DNA of 64,000 bases from Flavobacteriales bacterium (GTDB lineage Bacteria; Bacteroidota; Bacteroidia; NS11-12g; UBA9320). A program made the position numbers and the translations under genes. Positions within the stretch are counted from its first letter, which is position 1. Each line of letters starts with the position of its first letter. The DNA is taken from assembly GCA_020635395.1 (NCBI GenBank), contig JACJZV010000002.1:682001-746000 (forward strand). Direction: 5' to 3'. Of the stretch, positions 18,917 through 27,329 are shown one piece after another. The notes under the pieces are model-generated. The model worked only from the letters and a program-made list of their open reading frames with translations, was not told the origin of the DNA and searched no databases.

Positions 18917-19012
18917 TTATCTTTTTCGCTCCTTAGCGAATAGGATGTAGCACCTTGTTTTACAGGTTGCCAAGACTTCACAGGACCTATTCCCTCCGTC
19001 TTTCTTGATAAC
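18917..19012 (-). promoter_or_regulatory. SAM-I (S-box) riboswitch controlling metH
   Basis: Read on the minus strand the leader follows the S-box consensus. P1 is TTATC (19007-19011) pairing with GATAA (18917-18921). Next come the kink-turn-like G-A-C-G-G-A-G-G-G-A, a P2 stem A-G-A-C/G-T-C-T, the near-invariant junction GGCAACC, the A-A-G-G-T-G-C-T-A block, and a P4 hairpin TCGCT-aagg-AGCGA. GAATAGG in the P2 loop region is perfectly complementary to CCTATTC just before P4, as needed for the S-box pseudoknot. It ends about 40 nt before the metH ATG. No strong terminator follows, so control may be at translation. SAM binding should lower metH expression. Confidence 0.92.
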
Positions 19013-19017
19013 GGTGA

Positions 19018-19025
19018 CAAAGATA
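19018..19025 (-). promoter_or_regulatory. -7 promoter box for the metH riboswitch transcript
   Basis: Minus-strand TATCTTTG matches TAnnTTTG and ends about 6 nt before the first riboswitch helix, placing the likely transcription start at the P1 stem. The upstream terminator shields it from the adhesin operon. Confidence 0.6.
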
Positions 19026-19036
19026 CATATTTCAAT

Positions 19037-19074
19037 AACAAAAAAGTCCCGAACACTTTCGCATTCGGGACTTT
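19037..19074 (-). terminator. Rho-independent terminator of the sigma/anti-sigma/adhesin operon
   Basis: On the minus strand an 11-bp stem AAAGTCCCGAA / TTCGGGACTTT (19064-19074 with 19043-19053) encloses a 10-nt loop and runs into six T residues (19040-19045). It lies 20 nt after the adhesin stop codon and before the metH promoter. Confidence 0.9.
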
Positions 19075-19093
19075 GCATTTATTCAATTAAAAT

Positions 19094-22000
19094 CTATTGT
19101 TCCCAGATTAAGGTAACCGTACCGCTTCGGTTTTTACCTCCATCGTTTTCATCGCGGTTTTCTAATTTGTAGTTTACCACATAGAAGTAAGTACCCGCAG
19201 GACATTTAGTTCCTTTATTCATTACCGTTCCATCCCAACCAATGTTAGGATCAGCGGTTTTGTAAACCAACTCGCCCCATCTGTTGTAAATGCTCATTTC
19301 AAACTCTTCCCAACCAAGAGCATCTACTACGAAAACGTCATTAAGCCCATCGCCGTCGCCATCTTTACTTGGAGTAAATACGTTGTAAAGTTGTAAATCA
19401 ATAATAAAGCTGTTGTCCACAATTTTACAAGTTGTGTCCGGACAACCTATCTCGCTAATCGCTACCAAACAAACCTCAAATTTACCAAGTGATTCGCCCC
19501 AGTTGTATTCATAATCGCTCATATCATTCATGTCAACAGTGAATATTGTTTTATTCTGACCCTCAACAATCCAAGTGAATGTTTTACCATTTACAGATGT
19601 ATTCTTGAATACAAATCCGTGTTTATCTGGAGTACGGGTTGTGTCAAAATCAGCTTTCACTGTCTCTACCGTAACAAATCCGCTATCGGTGCCAATACAT
19701 TTTGGTGTAAAGTCTCCAGGTGGCAAGTCGTAATTTGGTATTAATACAACCTTATACGTTCCTACAGCACTATAAGCATGATTTGCATCTATCTTTGGGT
19801 TTGAAACTGTCGTAGTATCACCGTCACCAAAGGAGAACTGTCGATATTGGTATAAAGAACTATCTGATTTGTCAGTAAATGTTACCAACTGATCTATACA
19901 CACAATTGTATCAGATATATCCAAAACAGCAGGACTCAATGGTTGAACTATAACCTTTATCTTTCTTGGTATTTTGCCATCTTTTGTGCTGGTATCAGGG
20001 AAAATTCTATTACACTTCACGTTTGAAGTAGCTGTTTTATCCTCCATATATAGTGACAAATAGAATGTTCCTACGGTGTCGTAGGCATGTGAAAACACAT
20101 TATTAATATCATTAGTGGAACCTATTTTTCCATCACCCCAATAAAGAATCCATGATGGGTCGAACATTGGGTCGTTGCTAATATTATTAAGAGAAACCCT
20201 GTCTCCTTTACATATAATTATTGAATCCTCACCCCATGGGTTGTTTGGATTGCTAAACTCAAATCGCGGTTGTGGCCCGGCAATAAATATTTGCTTTTCG
20301 ACTGTGTCTGAACAGCCTAAGAGGGTGTGAACCACCAGTTTTACAGTAAACCATCCACTGGATGTATAGTCATGCGAAGGATTTTGTAGAACGCTTCTTT
20401 TTGATCCGTCACCAAAATTCCAATCCCACGCAACCACATAGTCGCACGGATCATATACACCATTCGGACAGGTGTCTCTTCCTCTACATGGGTCGAATAC
20501 GACAGTTGAATCATAGAATGAAATGATACCGTCACATGGGTCGCCCCCAGCTGCCTGATTGGTTTCAAAATTGGCTTTCACCTTGGTAACAAAGGCCGTA
20601 ACAAAGGCTGTGTCTTTACAACCAATGGAATCTTTCATGGCAATAGCCACCAAATACTCACCAGGCTCATCATAGGTATGGAAGAATTTTAAGCTTCTAT
20701 CAAATTCTTTTACCGAATCGCCATAGTTCCAGTCAATTTCCTTGATTTCTTTATTTTGTGAATATCGAATACCATCATCCCAAAATTTACGTGGATCGAT
20801 TGGGTAATAATCAGGGAAGGCATCATCACCATACTGCCAGTACCTAATACTATCATATAGGAAATGCTCCATTCCGGCACAAACCGCTTCAGATGCTAAC
20901 CTAAATTGGTTTAAGTAACCCACGTTTAACAACTTGGCGTCTGATTTTTCACAACCCACATTGTTGTTAAGGAAAAGATTCGGGGTCATTGGTCCGTTTG
21001 ACCGCACCCAGAAGGTATCGCGTTTTGTGGGGTCGCAGAAGTTCAGTCTAACTTCCGGATGAACATATTTGAATTTATAAACCCCCGGTATTACAGAGCC
21101 TCGTTTGAAAATAGTGTCGGTTCCAACCAAATCATAAGGAGCAACCAATGTATCATATCCTTGCAGCGAAGAGTCCCTAAAGTGGAATATTTCTTCAACG
21201 ATTTCCTTATTGGTGTGACTCGCATCGGTATAGTGATATTTGTATTGACCATCAGTATAAACATCCTTTGCTATGCCTATTTTGCCAAATACAAAATATT
21301 CGCTAAGGCCTGTGGTGTCGATACATCCAAATGTTCCATCGCCCAACATATAAGGTAAATCATCCTTCACATCCTCAATTTCCAAATTCAGGCTTTTTAA
21401 TAGGTCAACCAAAATTTTATCTGCCGCATAGGTGTTTACTTTTACATCCCACTTTCTGTAGATACGCGTAACTATGGTGTCAATCAACACATCACCAAAT
21501 AGCTCATCCACATCATGGCGGACAACGTAGTTGTACAACCATTTTTTGGATTTGTCCCATCCTGTTGCATTTGCATCATTTCGTCCGGCTTGTGGACCTT
21601 TGTATGGAGCAAAATATACAAATTGCTCGTAGTATCCAGATGTTCGTGTTGGGTATCCCCAGTTCCATCTCAATAAGGCAATGCTGTCTTGAATCGGATT
21701 AACCAATCGGAAGTAGGCAGTTTCTCCGGCACAAATAGCACGCGGTTTGTTTTGTGGAATAAGTATATCGAAAGCGGCATCCATAAACATATATCTAAAC
21801 ATATCGCTATACCAAGCCGTGTCAGTACATTCCGGAGCAATGGGTTGCCCAGCAGCATTAAATTTTGGGGGTCCGTTTCCAACTACTAAACCAATGGTAA
21901 ATGAACCATTTGGCCGTTTACTTGGATCGCTGCCTACCTCACCGGCAGTATAAACCTTTGTAAACTTGTTGCCCCATGTTCCAATAATATCATAAGGAAG

Positions 22001-24790
22001 CACAAAGGGTATTGGGCTACCTGGAGGAGGAGGAGCTAAAACACTACCTGATTTGTAGTTTAACCAGTTTGTAGGCCCTGTCAAAGAGTCGTAGTTAACT
22101 TCAAACCATTGTTGCGAACAACCGGGTTTAGTGTCATCCATGCTAAATTGCAAATAATAATTCAATTTATTTCCATCTGCCGGACAAGGAACTCCAGATT
22201 CCCATTTCAATCCTTTTGCGTTTGGAGGCAATAAAGCCAGGTTGTCGGTAGCAGAGTGTTCGCATCTATCTGGATGAACGGTGTCTTTATGCCAAAGTGT
22301 TACTGTGTTACATTGTCCATTGGTTTTGAAAAATGCATCTCTATGATATGCTGAGTCTATAATTATCGCTGAACGAGTGACAGTAGTGGCAACGCCATTT
22401 ATTACAGTATCAACCAGTATGGTGCTGGCAGCAGCTATTACCACTCTTTCTGCATTTATCTTCATCAAACTTCTTGATAAGATTGAATCTCCGGTTTTTA
22501 CCTCAAACTGCTCATCCTTTTTGATTTTTTCCAATTTTGGACCACTGGCAGTACGAATATTTCCATTCTTAAGGTTTTTAATTTTAATCGTTGTTCCGCC
22601 AGGTATCCAGTAGTTTTGGTCTTCCCAAATAACTGTGTTGATAACACTTCCCTTATAAACACTATTCGGTCTCCACACTTTTAATCGGTAATTATCCCTG
22701 AATGTATCTTGCGGATAAATCTTTCCTCCGACTATGGTAACCACATCCGTTTTGGCATTTCCAAATGAATCGGTATATGGAATATTAAACGTGGCAGTAG
22801 AATCAAACGGAACAAAAAGTACCACTGTTTGAGGGAATTTAACGGTATCTGCGGGATAAACGGAAACTTGGAAACACTTTCTCGAATTTCTACTAAATCT
22901 TGTCTGAGTGGCAGGGGTTAGATAAAACTGACCATTGTTTTGGTATTTGTAAATTTCATCCCAAGGTGTGTACCAGTGAACCGGCAACGAATCACGCGTG
23001 AAATTACAGTTAAGATTTACGTTTTTATTGGCCTTTGTATCTGTGGTACACTGCGAAGCAAAATTATCTCCCAACGTCCAAAGCCTCAAAACATGATCCT
23101 TAAATCGGTAATCGGTATTTGGCGGATCAGGAATTGCTTTTTGATTGCCCGTTCTTGTTGCCTCTTTATAGTTGAATACATAACGTCTTTTTGCACCCAA
23201 ACCAGCTAACGTTTTACTAAAAGCCGAAGTGTCGTTGCTTGGATTTATAATCATCAACGAATCTTTTGTTGCATCAAAGTAAATTGTATATCCGTTTAGG
23301 CTGATTACATCGGTTAAGGCATATTTTTTCTTCAACGTATCCTTGTTCGTACCATTTACCTTATTGGCATAGTAAAAAATACTGTCAATCTGTGTTACTT
23401 TATGTTTTTGCACCGAAAACGCTTGAAGATAGAATATAAGCGTACTGTCCTCATCCCAATAATTGGCATCATCGTGATACCAAGATGAATGATTCTTAAA
23501 GTGAACACTATCGCGAATTATGCACTGATATTTTTCTTTTTCCAAGATTTGGTCGAATGCAACCCCGATAGCTGAAGATGGCCCATATTTTGTGATGGTA
23601 TCAAACGCCATGATGTCGCAAGGTCCGGCCACAATATTGATAGAAATCATCCAAGGACCCGCACCATAGCTGTGTTTGGGAGTCCATGACTTATTGTCGA
23701 AGTTGTTTGGCCCTGATGGTGGATCACCAAAGTTCCACAAAAATTTACCCCCAGCTACTGGGCCGTCTTTCAAACTGAAATTAACGGTTGGGTTATCCGT
23801 ACACGATGAATCGAAATCAGCCAAAATAACCGGACGTAGATAAATATTGGTAGCCGCAGCTTTGTAAGTAAATGATTCTGTACAACCAAATCTTGACTCC
23901 ACGGTCAATTTTGCGTTGAATGTTCCATTTTTATAGTACCATTTTTTCAGAATACCATCATCATTTTTACCGGTCCACCATTGTGTATTTGTAACCGAGT
24001 CGCCCACCACTTGGGTGCCGTCACCAAAATCATAAGTAAACTTGGCAATGTCTTTTAAGCCTATTACATCTTGCGAATCTTGCCAGTTAGCATACGTTTT
24101 GTTTGTAATGGTGGCTTCCGTAGAATCACATTTTGTTGGAGAGTTACTGCTCATTTCCACGCCAAGGTGCGGGAATACTCTAAATGCATTATTTACGTAA
24201 TGCTCCGTAATACAGCCGTTAGCATCTTCTATCTCCACTTTCAAATTAAACCACCCACCCTTTTTATCAACGATGCTGTGACAGAGGGTGTCACCATAAA
24301 TCGAACTAACGAAACTGTATCGTGCACCATCGCTAAAAAGATATATTATATTCTTTATACTACTTCCTGAAGCCGCCGTACTACTGTCTATGAAACAAAA
24401 CTCATTACCGTTAAAACACTGTTGTTTTGATTTTATCAAAAACGGACGGGCAATCGGACTTTCCCTAATTGTGATGTTAAATGTCTTACTACAAGGACCC
24501 GCAGGACCATCCGCCGAAAATGTTACCGTGTAGGTTCCCGCTTTTGGATACGTAAAAAAAGGATCCCTTTCCGTACTGGATGAGTTGGCGGGATCACCAA
24601 ATTTCCACAAATACGTGTTTCTACCGGGCGAGTTTGCACGAAACTTTACCGCCGAGTTTTCACACTCATTTCCCGGAACCCAGTCAGGGCTACATACCTG
24701 AGCCGTGGCTAAATCAACTGAACCCAAGAGCAATAGAATTGGGATAACTAAGTAGCCAAAAAATTTAAACTTTTGTTGTTTCATCTTCAT
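19094..24790 (-). CDS. Giant PKD-repeat surface protein with gliding/T9SS C-terminal domain
   Basis: About 1,898 residues from an ATG at 24790. ATGs at 24796 and 24784 are equally possible; the open frame to 24886 would bury the signal peptide. The signal peptide ends V-D-L-A-T-A-Q. At least seven PKD-like modules show the (W/Y)-x-F-G-D/W-N-F-G-D-G core: near the N-terminus W-K-F-G-D-P, then Y-D-F-G-D-G, W-N-F-G-D-P, W-N-Y-G-D-S, W-N-F-G-D-G, Y-W-G-D-G and F-S-F-G-D-G. Many Cys residues lie between them. The final ~90 residues (Y-N-V-F-T-P-S-K-D-G-D-G-D-G-L-N-D-V-F ... I-Y-N-R-W-G-E-L-V-Y ... G-W-D-G-T ... P-A-G-T-Y-F-Y) are the CHU_C / gliding-motility-associated type B signal for T9SS export. 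Likely a cell-surface adhesin. Last gene of the sigma operon. Confidence 0.92.
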   Translation of the reverse strand: MKMKQQKFKFFGYLVIPILLLLGSVDLATAQVCSPDWVPGNECENSAVKFRANSPGRNTYLWKFGDPANSSSTERDPFFTYPKAGTYTVTFSADGPAGPCSKTFNITIRESPIARPFLIKSKQQCFNGNEFCFIDSSTAASGSSIKNIIYLFSDGARYSFVSSIYGDTLCHSIVDKKGGWFNLKVEIEDANGCITEHYVNNAFRVFPHLGVEMSSNSPTKCDSTEATITNKTYANWQDSQDVIGLKDIAKFTYDFGDGTQVVGDSVTNTQWWTGKNDDGILKKWYYKNGTFNAKLTVESRFGCTESFTYKAAATNIYLRPVILADFDSSCTDNPTVNFSLKDGPVAGGKFLWNFGDPPSGPNNFDNKSWTPKHSYGAGPWMISINIVAGPCDIMAFDTITKYGPSSAIGVAFDQILEKEKYQCIIRDSVHFKNHSSWYHDDANYWDEDSTLIFYLQAFSVQKHKVTQIDSIFYYANKVNGTNKDTLKKKYALTDVISLNGYTIYFDATKDSLMIINPSNDTSAFSKTLAGLGAKRRYVFNYKEATRTGNQKAIPDPPNTDYRFKDHVLRLWTLGDNFASQCTTDTKANKNVNLNCNFTRDSLPVHWYTPWDEIYKYQNNGQFYLTPATQTRFSRNSRKCFQVSVYPADTVKFPQTVVLFVPFDSTATFNIPYTDSFGNAKTDVVTIVGGKIYPQDTFRDNYRLKVWRPNSVYKGSVINTVIWEDQNYWIPGGTTIKIKNLKNGNIRTASGPKLEKIKKDEQFEVKTGDSILSRSLMKINAERVVIAAASTILVDTVINGVATTVTRSAIIIDSAYHRDAFFKTNGQCNTVTLWHKDTVHPDRCEHSATDNLALLPPNAKGLKWESGVPCPADGNKLNYYLQFSMDDTKPGCSQQWFEVNYDSLTGPTNWLNYKSGSVLAPPPPGSPIPFVLPYDIIGTWGNKFTKVYTAGEVGSDPSKRPNGSFTIGLVVGNGPPKFNAAGQPIAPECTDTAWYSDMFRYMFMDAAFDILIPQNKPRAICAGETAYFRLVNPIQDSIALLRWNWGYPTRTSGYYEQFVYFAPYKGPQAGRNDANATGWDKSKKWLYNYVVRHDVDELFGDVLIDTIVTRIYRKWDVKVNTYAADKILVDLLKSLNLEIEDVKDDLPYMLGDGTFGCIDTTGLSEYFVFGKIGIAKDVYTDGQYKYHYTDASHTNKEIVEEIFHFRDSSLQGYDTLVAPYDLVGTDTIFKRGSVIPGVYKFKYVHPEVRLNFCDPTKRDTFWVRSNGPMTPNLFLNNNVGCEKSDAKLLNVGYLNQFRLASEAVCAGMEHFLYDSIRYWQYGDDAFPDYYPIDPRKFWDDGIRYSQNKEIKEIDWNYGDSVKEFDRSLKFFHTYDEPGEYLVAIAMKDSIGCKDTAFVTAFVTKVKANFETNQAAGGDPCDGIISFYDSTVVFDPCRGRDTCPNGVYDPCDYVVAWDWNFGDGSKRSVLQNPSHDYTSSGWFTVKLVVHTLLGCSDTVEKQIFIAGPQPRFEFSNPNNPWGEDSIIICKGDRVSLNNISNDPMFDPSWILYWGDGKIGSTNDINNVFSHAYDTVGTFYLSLYMEDKTATSNVKCNRIFPDTSTKDGKIPRKIKVIVQPLSPAVLDISDTIVCIDQLVTFTDKSDSSLYQYRQFSFGDGDTTTVSNPKIDANHAYSAVGTYKVVLIPNYDLPPGDFTPKCIGTDSGFVTVETVKADFDTTRTPDKHGFVFKNTSVNGKTFTWIVEGQNKTIFTVDMNDMSDYEYNWGESLGKFEVCLVAISEIGCPDTTCKIVDNSFIIDLQLYNVFTPSKDGDGDGLNDVFVVDALGWEEFEMSIYNRWGELVYKTADPNIGWDGTVMNKGTKCPAGTYFYVVNYKLENRDENDGGKNRSGTVTLIWEQ

Positions 24791-24885
24791 AAACATTGTG
24801 TATCGGGTTAATCCACCGAGCTCTTCAAAAATTAAGCTCGCTATATTATCGCTATTTTTTGTTTTTTTCAAATTTTTTCTTGTCA

Positions 24886-26148
24886 TTAGTTTACTGTCAA
24901 TTTGCCCACCATTTTGTTTGTACCCCCGTCGCAGCCATAAACCAGTGTATATGTGTATTCGCCAATAGGTACAGGTTCTCCCAAGTTAAACATTTTTCCG
25001 TTCCAAACCTCATTTTGATTGGTGCTTTCATACACTTTTTGAAATGCCGAATTGTATATTACCAAGTAAAAATATCCTACTTCGGGCAGATTTATTTCAA
25101 AATTATCATTCTTCCCATCCATATCGTGGGGAGTAATAATGTTGTATGGAATGGTAACTTCTGCATCACAAAACGGATTAAAAGTGATGGTTTCAACTGC
25201 TGTATCAGCACAGCCACTTCCGTTGGTTAAGATATGTGTTAGTTTTACTGTTTCACTCGATTTTCCCTCAATGGTAATTTTCGGAACGTTTTCGGCCACC
25301 AACACATTGTTTTTAAACCATTGACTTTTTAGTGCATTGGCTTTAGCTTCAAGGCTCATTTGGCCCTTTGTTTGACGGTGTGTAAAAGCTGCATTTGCCT
25401 CATACACAGCTATTCTTTTTTCGACTTTGGCTTCCAAACCATTGTCATTCAGGCCTTTGGCCAAAAAGGTAACATTGCCAGGTTTATCCATCAAAACCGT
25501 AATGCTTCCAACGCTACCAATTTCTTTTCCATCTCTGTACCAAACAACGTCTTTAAGGTGGTTAGTTTTTAATTCAACTATTTGATTAATACAGCACTTT
25601 GAAGTATTGCAAGTAATAGAAGGTTGTGTAGTTTGGTTGCTCGTTTTAGGGTTTTTCTGATACGATTCTTTGGCTTTTGACAAATCATTTTTGGGTTCCA
25701 CACCTACCGTAGGGTTTGGCTCTCCGACATTGCCCTTGCTATTGTTCGTATTAATTTGGTTAGTACTATTATCGGCTTTTGTATCTGTTGGTGAAGTTGG
25801 TTTTTCAGCTTCCTCCACCAAAACTGTATTAGCATCATTTTTTGTAGGTAAAACATTTTCTGTCTTGGTAGTTTGCCCTGCTTCAATTTGATTTGTTTGA
25901 GTTTCTTCTGCTTTGTTACTTAAAATTAAAACGCCCGCCGTGATTGCAGTTAAAACCCCTGTTACCAAAGCCGCAGCCTTCATTACGCCAAGTTTGCCAA
26001 GCCAAGAACTCGTGGTGGTCGCGGTGCCAAAAGAAGATGTAGCACTCGAAACTCCTTGCCAAACACTTGGCGGAGGTGTTATGCTACTGCTTTCAAACGC
26101 ATGTTTGAAAAACTCGTCAAATTGCTCTATGTTGTTGTTATTCTCCAA
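24886..26148 (-). CDS. Putative anti-sigma factor with a T9SS/gliding-type C-terminal domain
   Basis: 420 residues. The N-terminal ~50 residues (F-D-E-F-F-K-H-A-F-E ... P-P-P-S-V-W-Q-G-V) have the look of a cytoplasmic anti-sigma segment of Bacteroidota. One transmembrane helix follows at about 54-75 (A-A-A-L-V-T-G-V-L-T-A-I-T-A-G-V-L-I-L). A Thr/Asn/Glu-rich linker comes next (about 80-175), then one or two Ig/PKD-like segments (about 190-320). The last ~90 residues (I-P-Y-N-I-I-T-P-H-D-M-D-G-K-N-D-N-F ... I-Y-N ... V-W-N-G-K ... P-I-G-E-Y-T-Y) are homologous to the C-terminal domain of the adhesin downstream. It overlaps the sigma gene by 11 nt. Expected topology is N-in, C-periplasmic. Anti-sigma function is inferred from position and N-terminal pattern, not shown. 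Confidence 0.8.
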   Translation of the reverse strand: MENNNNIEQFDEFFKHAFESSSITPPPSVWQGVSSATSSFGTATTTSSWLGKLGVMKAAALVTGVLTAITAGVLILSNKAEETQTNQIEAGQTTKTENVLPTKNDANTVLVEEAEKPTSPTDTKADNSTNQINTNNSKGNVGEPNPTVGVEPKNDLSKAKESYQKNPKTSNQTTQPSITCNTSKCCINQIVELKTNHLKDVVWYRDGKEIGSVGSITVLMDKPGNVTFLAKGLNDNGLEAKVEKRIAVYEANAAFTHRQTKGQMSLEAKANALKSQWFKNNVLVAENVPKITIEGKSSETVKLTHILTNGSGCADTAVETITFNPFCDAEVTIPYNIITPHDMDGKNDNFEINLPEVGYFYLVIYNSAFQKVYESTNQNEVWNGKMFNLGEPVPIGEYTYTLVYGCDGGTNKMVGKLTVN

Positions 26149-26683
26149 ACTGTTCTTTCACTTTTTTTTGCAAAGCCAATCGGGCTTTAAATAATTGGGT
26201 TTTGCTTGTGTTTTCATTAATACCAAGCATTTCTCCTATTTCTTTGTGGCTATATCCGTCTAATACATAAAGGTTAAAAACACTTCTGTATCCATCTGGA
26301 AGTGATTTCACCAAACTCATCAAATCATTGTATTTAAGCCTTTCGAAGCTTTTGGCATCCACAGGCATTTCGGGCAATATTTCAAAGTTGTCTTCTTTTA
26401 TTCTACCGTTTTTTCGGATGGCTTCAATGGCTGTATTGGCCACAATTTTTCTGCACCACCCTTCAAACGAACCGATAAATTTGAATTTACCAAGATTTTT
26501 AAAGATACGTATAAATGCTTCCTGCAACACATCTTGTGCGTCATCGGTTTGCTGCATATATCGTAAACTTACTGCGTACATTTTTCCTGATAATCTATCG
26601 TACAAATTTTTGAAAGCGGCATGACTGCCCTGCAAACATTTTTCTATCAGCTCCTTTTCCGTATCTTGTTTGCCTATTGCCAT
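26138..26683 (-). CDS. ECF-type RNA polymerase sigma-70 factor
   Basis: 181 residues. Region 2 (about 22-90) includes L-Y-D-R-L-S-G-K-M-Y-A-V-S-L-R-Y, D-A-Q-D-V-L-Q-E-A-F-I-R-I-F and F-E-G-W-C-R-K-I-V-A-N-T, the -10 recognition and core-binding helices. Region 4 (about 120-175) has L-P-D-G-Y-R-S-V-F-N-L-Y-V-L-D-G-Y-S-H-K-E-I-G-E-M-L-G-I, the -35-type helix-turn-helix. No extra domains. It is the first gene of the operon with the anti-sigma-like protein and the giant adhesin, so it probably directs expression of this operon or of T9SS cargo genes. Confidence 0.93.
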   Translation of the reverse strand: MAIGKQDTEKELIEKCLQGSHAAFKNLYDRLSGKMYAVSLRYMQQTDDAQDVLQEAFIRIFKNLGKFKFIGSFEGWCRKIVANTAIEAIRKNGRIKEDNFEILPEMPVDAKSFERLKYNDLMSLVKSLPDGYRSVFNLYVLDGYSHKEIGEMLGINENTSKTQLFKARLALQKKVKEQFGE

Positions 26684-26755
26684 GCAAAGCCTTCATTTTT
26701 TTCTTTCTCTTTGGTTGCTTAGATGAAAACCAAATTTGAAAGGTTGCCTAAACTT

Positions 26756-27226
26756 TTAATTTTTTTCGATTTTTTTTAAAGAATATTTCGTTGGAAAATA
26801 ATTGCCGAAATTTTCGGCGTAAAAACCAATGGCCTCTATGGGTTCTATCATCTCCACTCTGTTTATCCCCTCAATCAATCTTTTAAAGCTTATGGCCACC
26901 ATATTTTCTTGCTCATTTATGGTGAAACAGCCATAAAAAAGGTGATGATTTATATGCAAAATCTCGTTCACAAAATCTTTCTTTTCTTCTTCGCTATCCG
27001 GCAAATAACAAACAGGAGCCACCACCTGAAAAACGGTTGCAGGTTCTTCATCTCTAAAATACTCCCATTGGTTGTGGGTTTGGGGTTGCCACACGTCAAT
27101 GTAAATTTCCACATCTCCGCGTTGCAAAATCCATTGTCCGGATTGTTCGCATCGGGTTATTTCGGGGTCAACACCAAGTGTTCGTATGGCATCTTCTACT
27201 GTGTCAAAAAAGGGTTGTAACTCCAT
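26756..27226 (-). CDS. YbjN-like (CesT/Tir chaperone fold) protein
   Basis: 156 residues with the YbjN layout: a first helix (D-T-V-E-D-A-I-R-T-L-G-V), antiparallel strands (W-I-L-Q-R-G-D-V-E-I-Y-I-D-V-W), then F-Q-V-V-A-P-V-C-Y-L-P and a helical segment with F-V-N-E-I-L-H-I-N-H-H-L-F-Y-G-C-F. Proteins of this fold act as small chaperones or regulators in the cytoplasm; the exact role here is unknown. Transcribed divergently from the caspase gene. Its ATG lies exactly 4 nt downstream of a TAATTTTG box, suggesting a leaderless mRNA. Confidence 0.75.
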   Translation of the reverse strand: MELQPFFDTVEDAIRTLGVDPEITRCEQSGQWILQRGDVEIYIDVWQPQTHNQWEYFRDEEPATVFQVVAPVCYLPDSEEEKKDFVNEILHINHHLFYGCFTINEQENMVAISFKRLIEGINRVEMIEPIEAIGFYAENFGNYFPTKYSLKKIEKN

Positions 27227-27230
27227 GGGG

Positions 27231-27238
27231 CAAAATTA
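27231..27238 (-). promoter_or_regulatory. -7 box 4 nt before the YbjN-like gene
   Basis: Minus-strand TAATTTTG, exact TAnnTTTG match, followed by CCCC and the ATG at 27226. The start codon falls at the expected transcription start. Confidence 0.55.
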
Positions 27239-27310
27239 ATTTTTTGAATCCGAATACTTTTTTATCGTTTACTATTCTAATCCTTTATTAATAATTTAGC
27301 TAATTTTGGA

Positions 27311-27318
27311 TACTTTTG
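27311..27318 (+). promoter_or_regulatory. -7 box for the tandem-caspase gene
   Basis: TACTTTTG matches TAnnTTTG and ends 11 nt before the ATG at 27330. It implies a very short 5' leader of about 7 nt. Confidence 0.5.
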
Positions 27319-27329
27319 GTATAGGTTAA

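Noticed and set aside
24790..24886. N-terminal extension of the giant adhesin to the ATG at 24886 (TAATG overlap with the anti-sigma gene)
   Set aside because: It would put about 32 polar residues ahead of the signal peptide; internal ATGs at 24796, 24790 and 24784 give a normal one.
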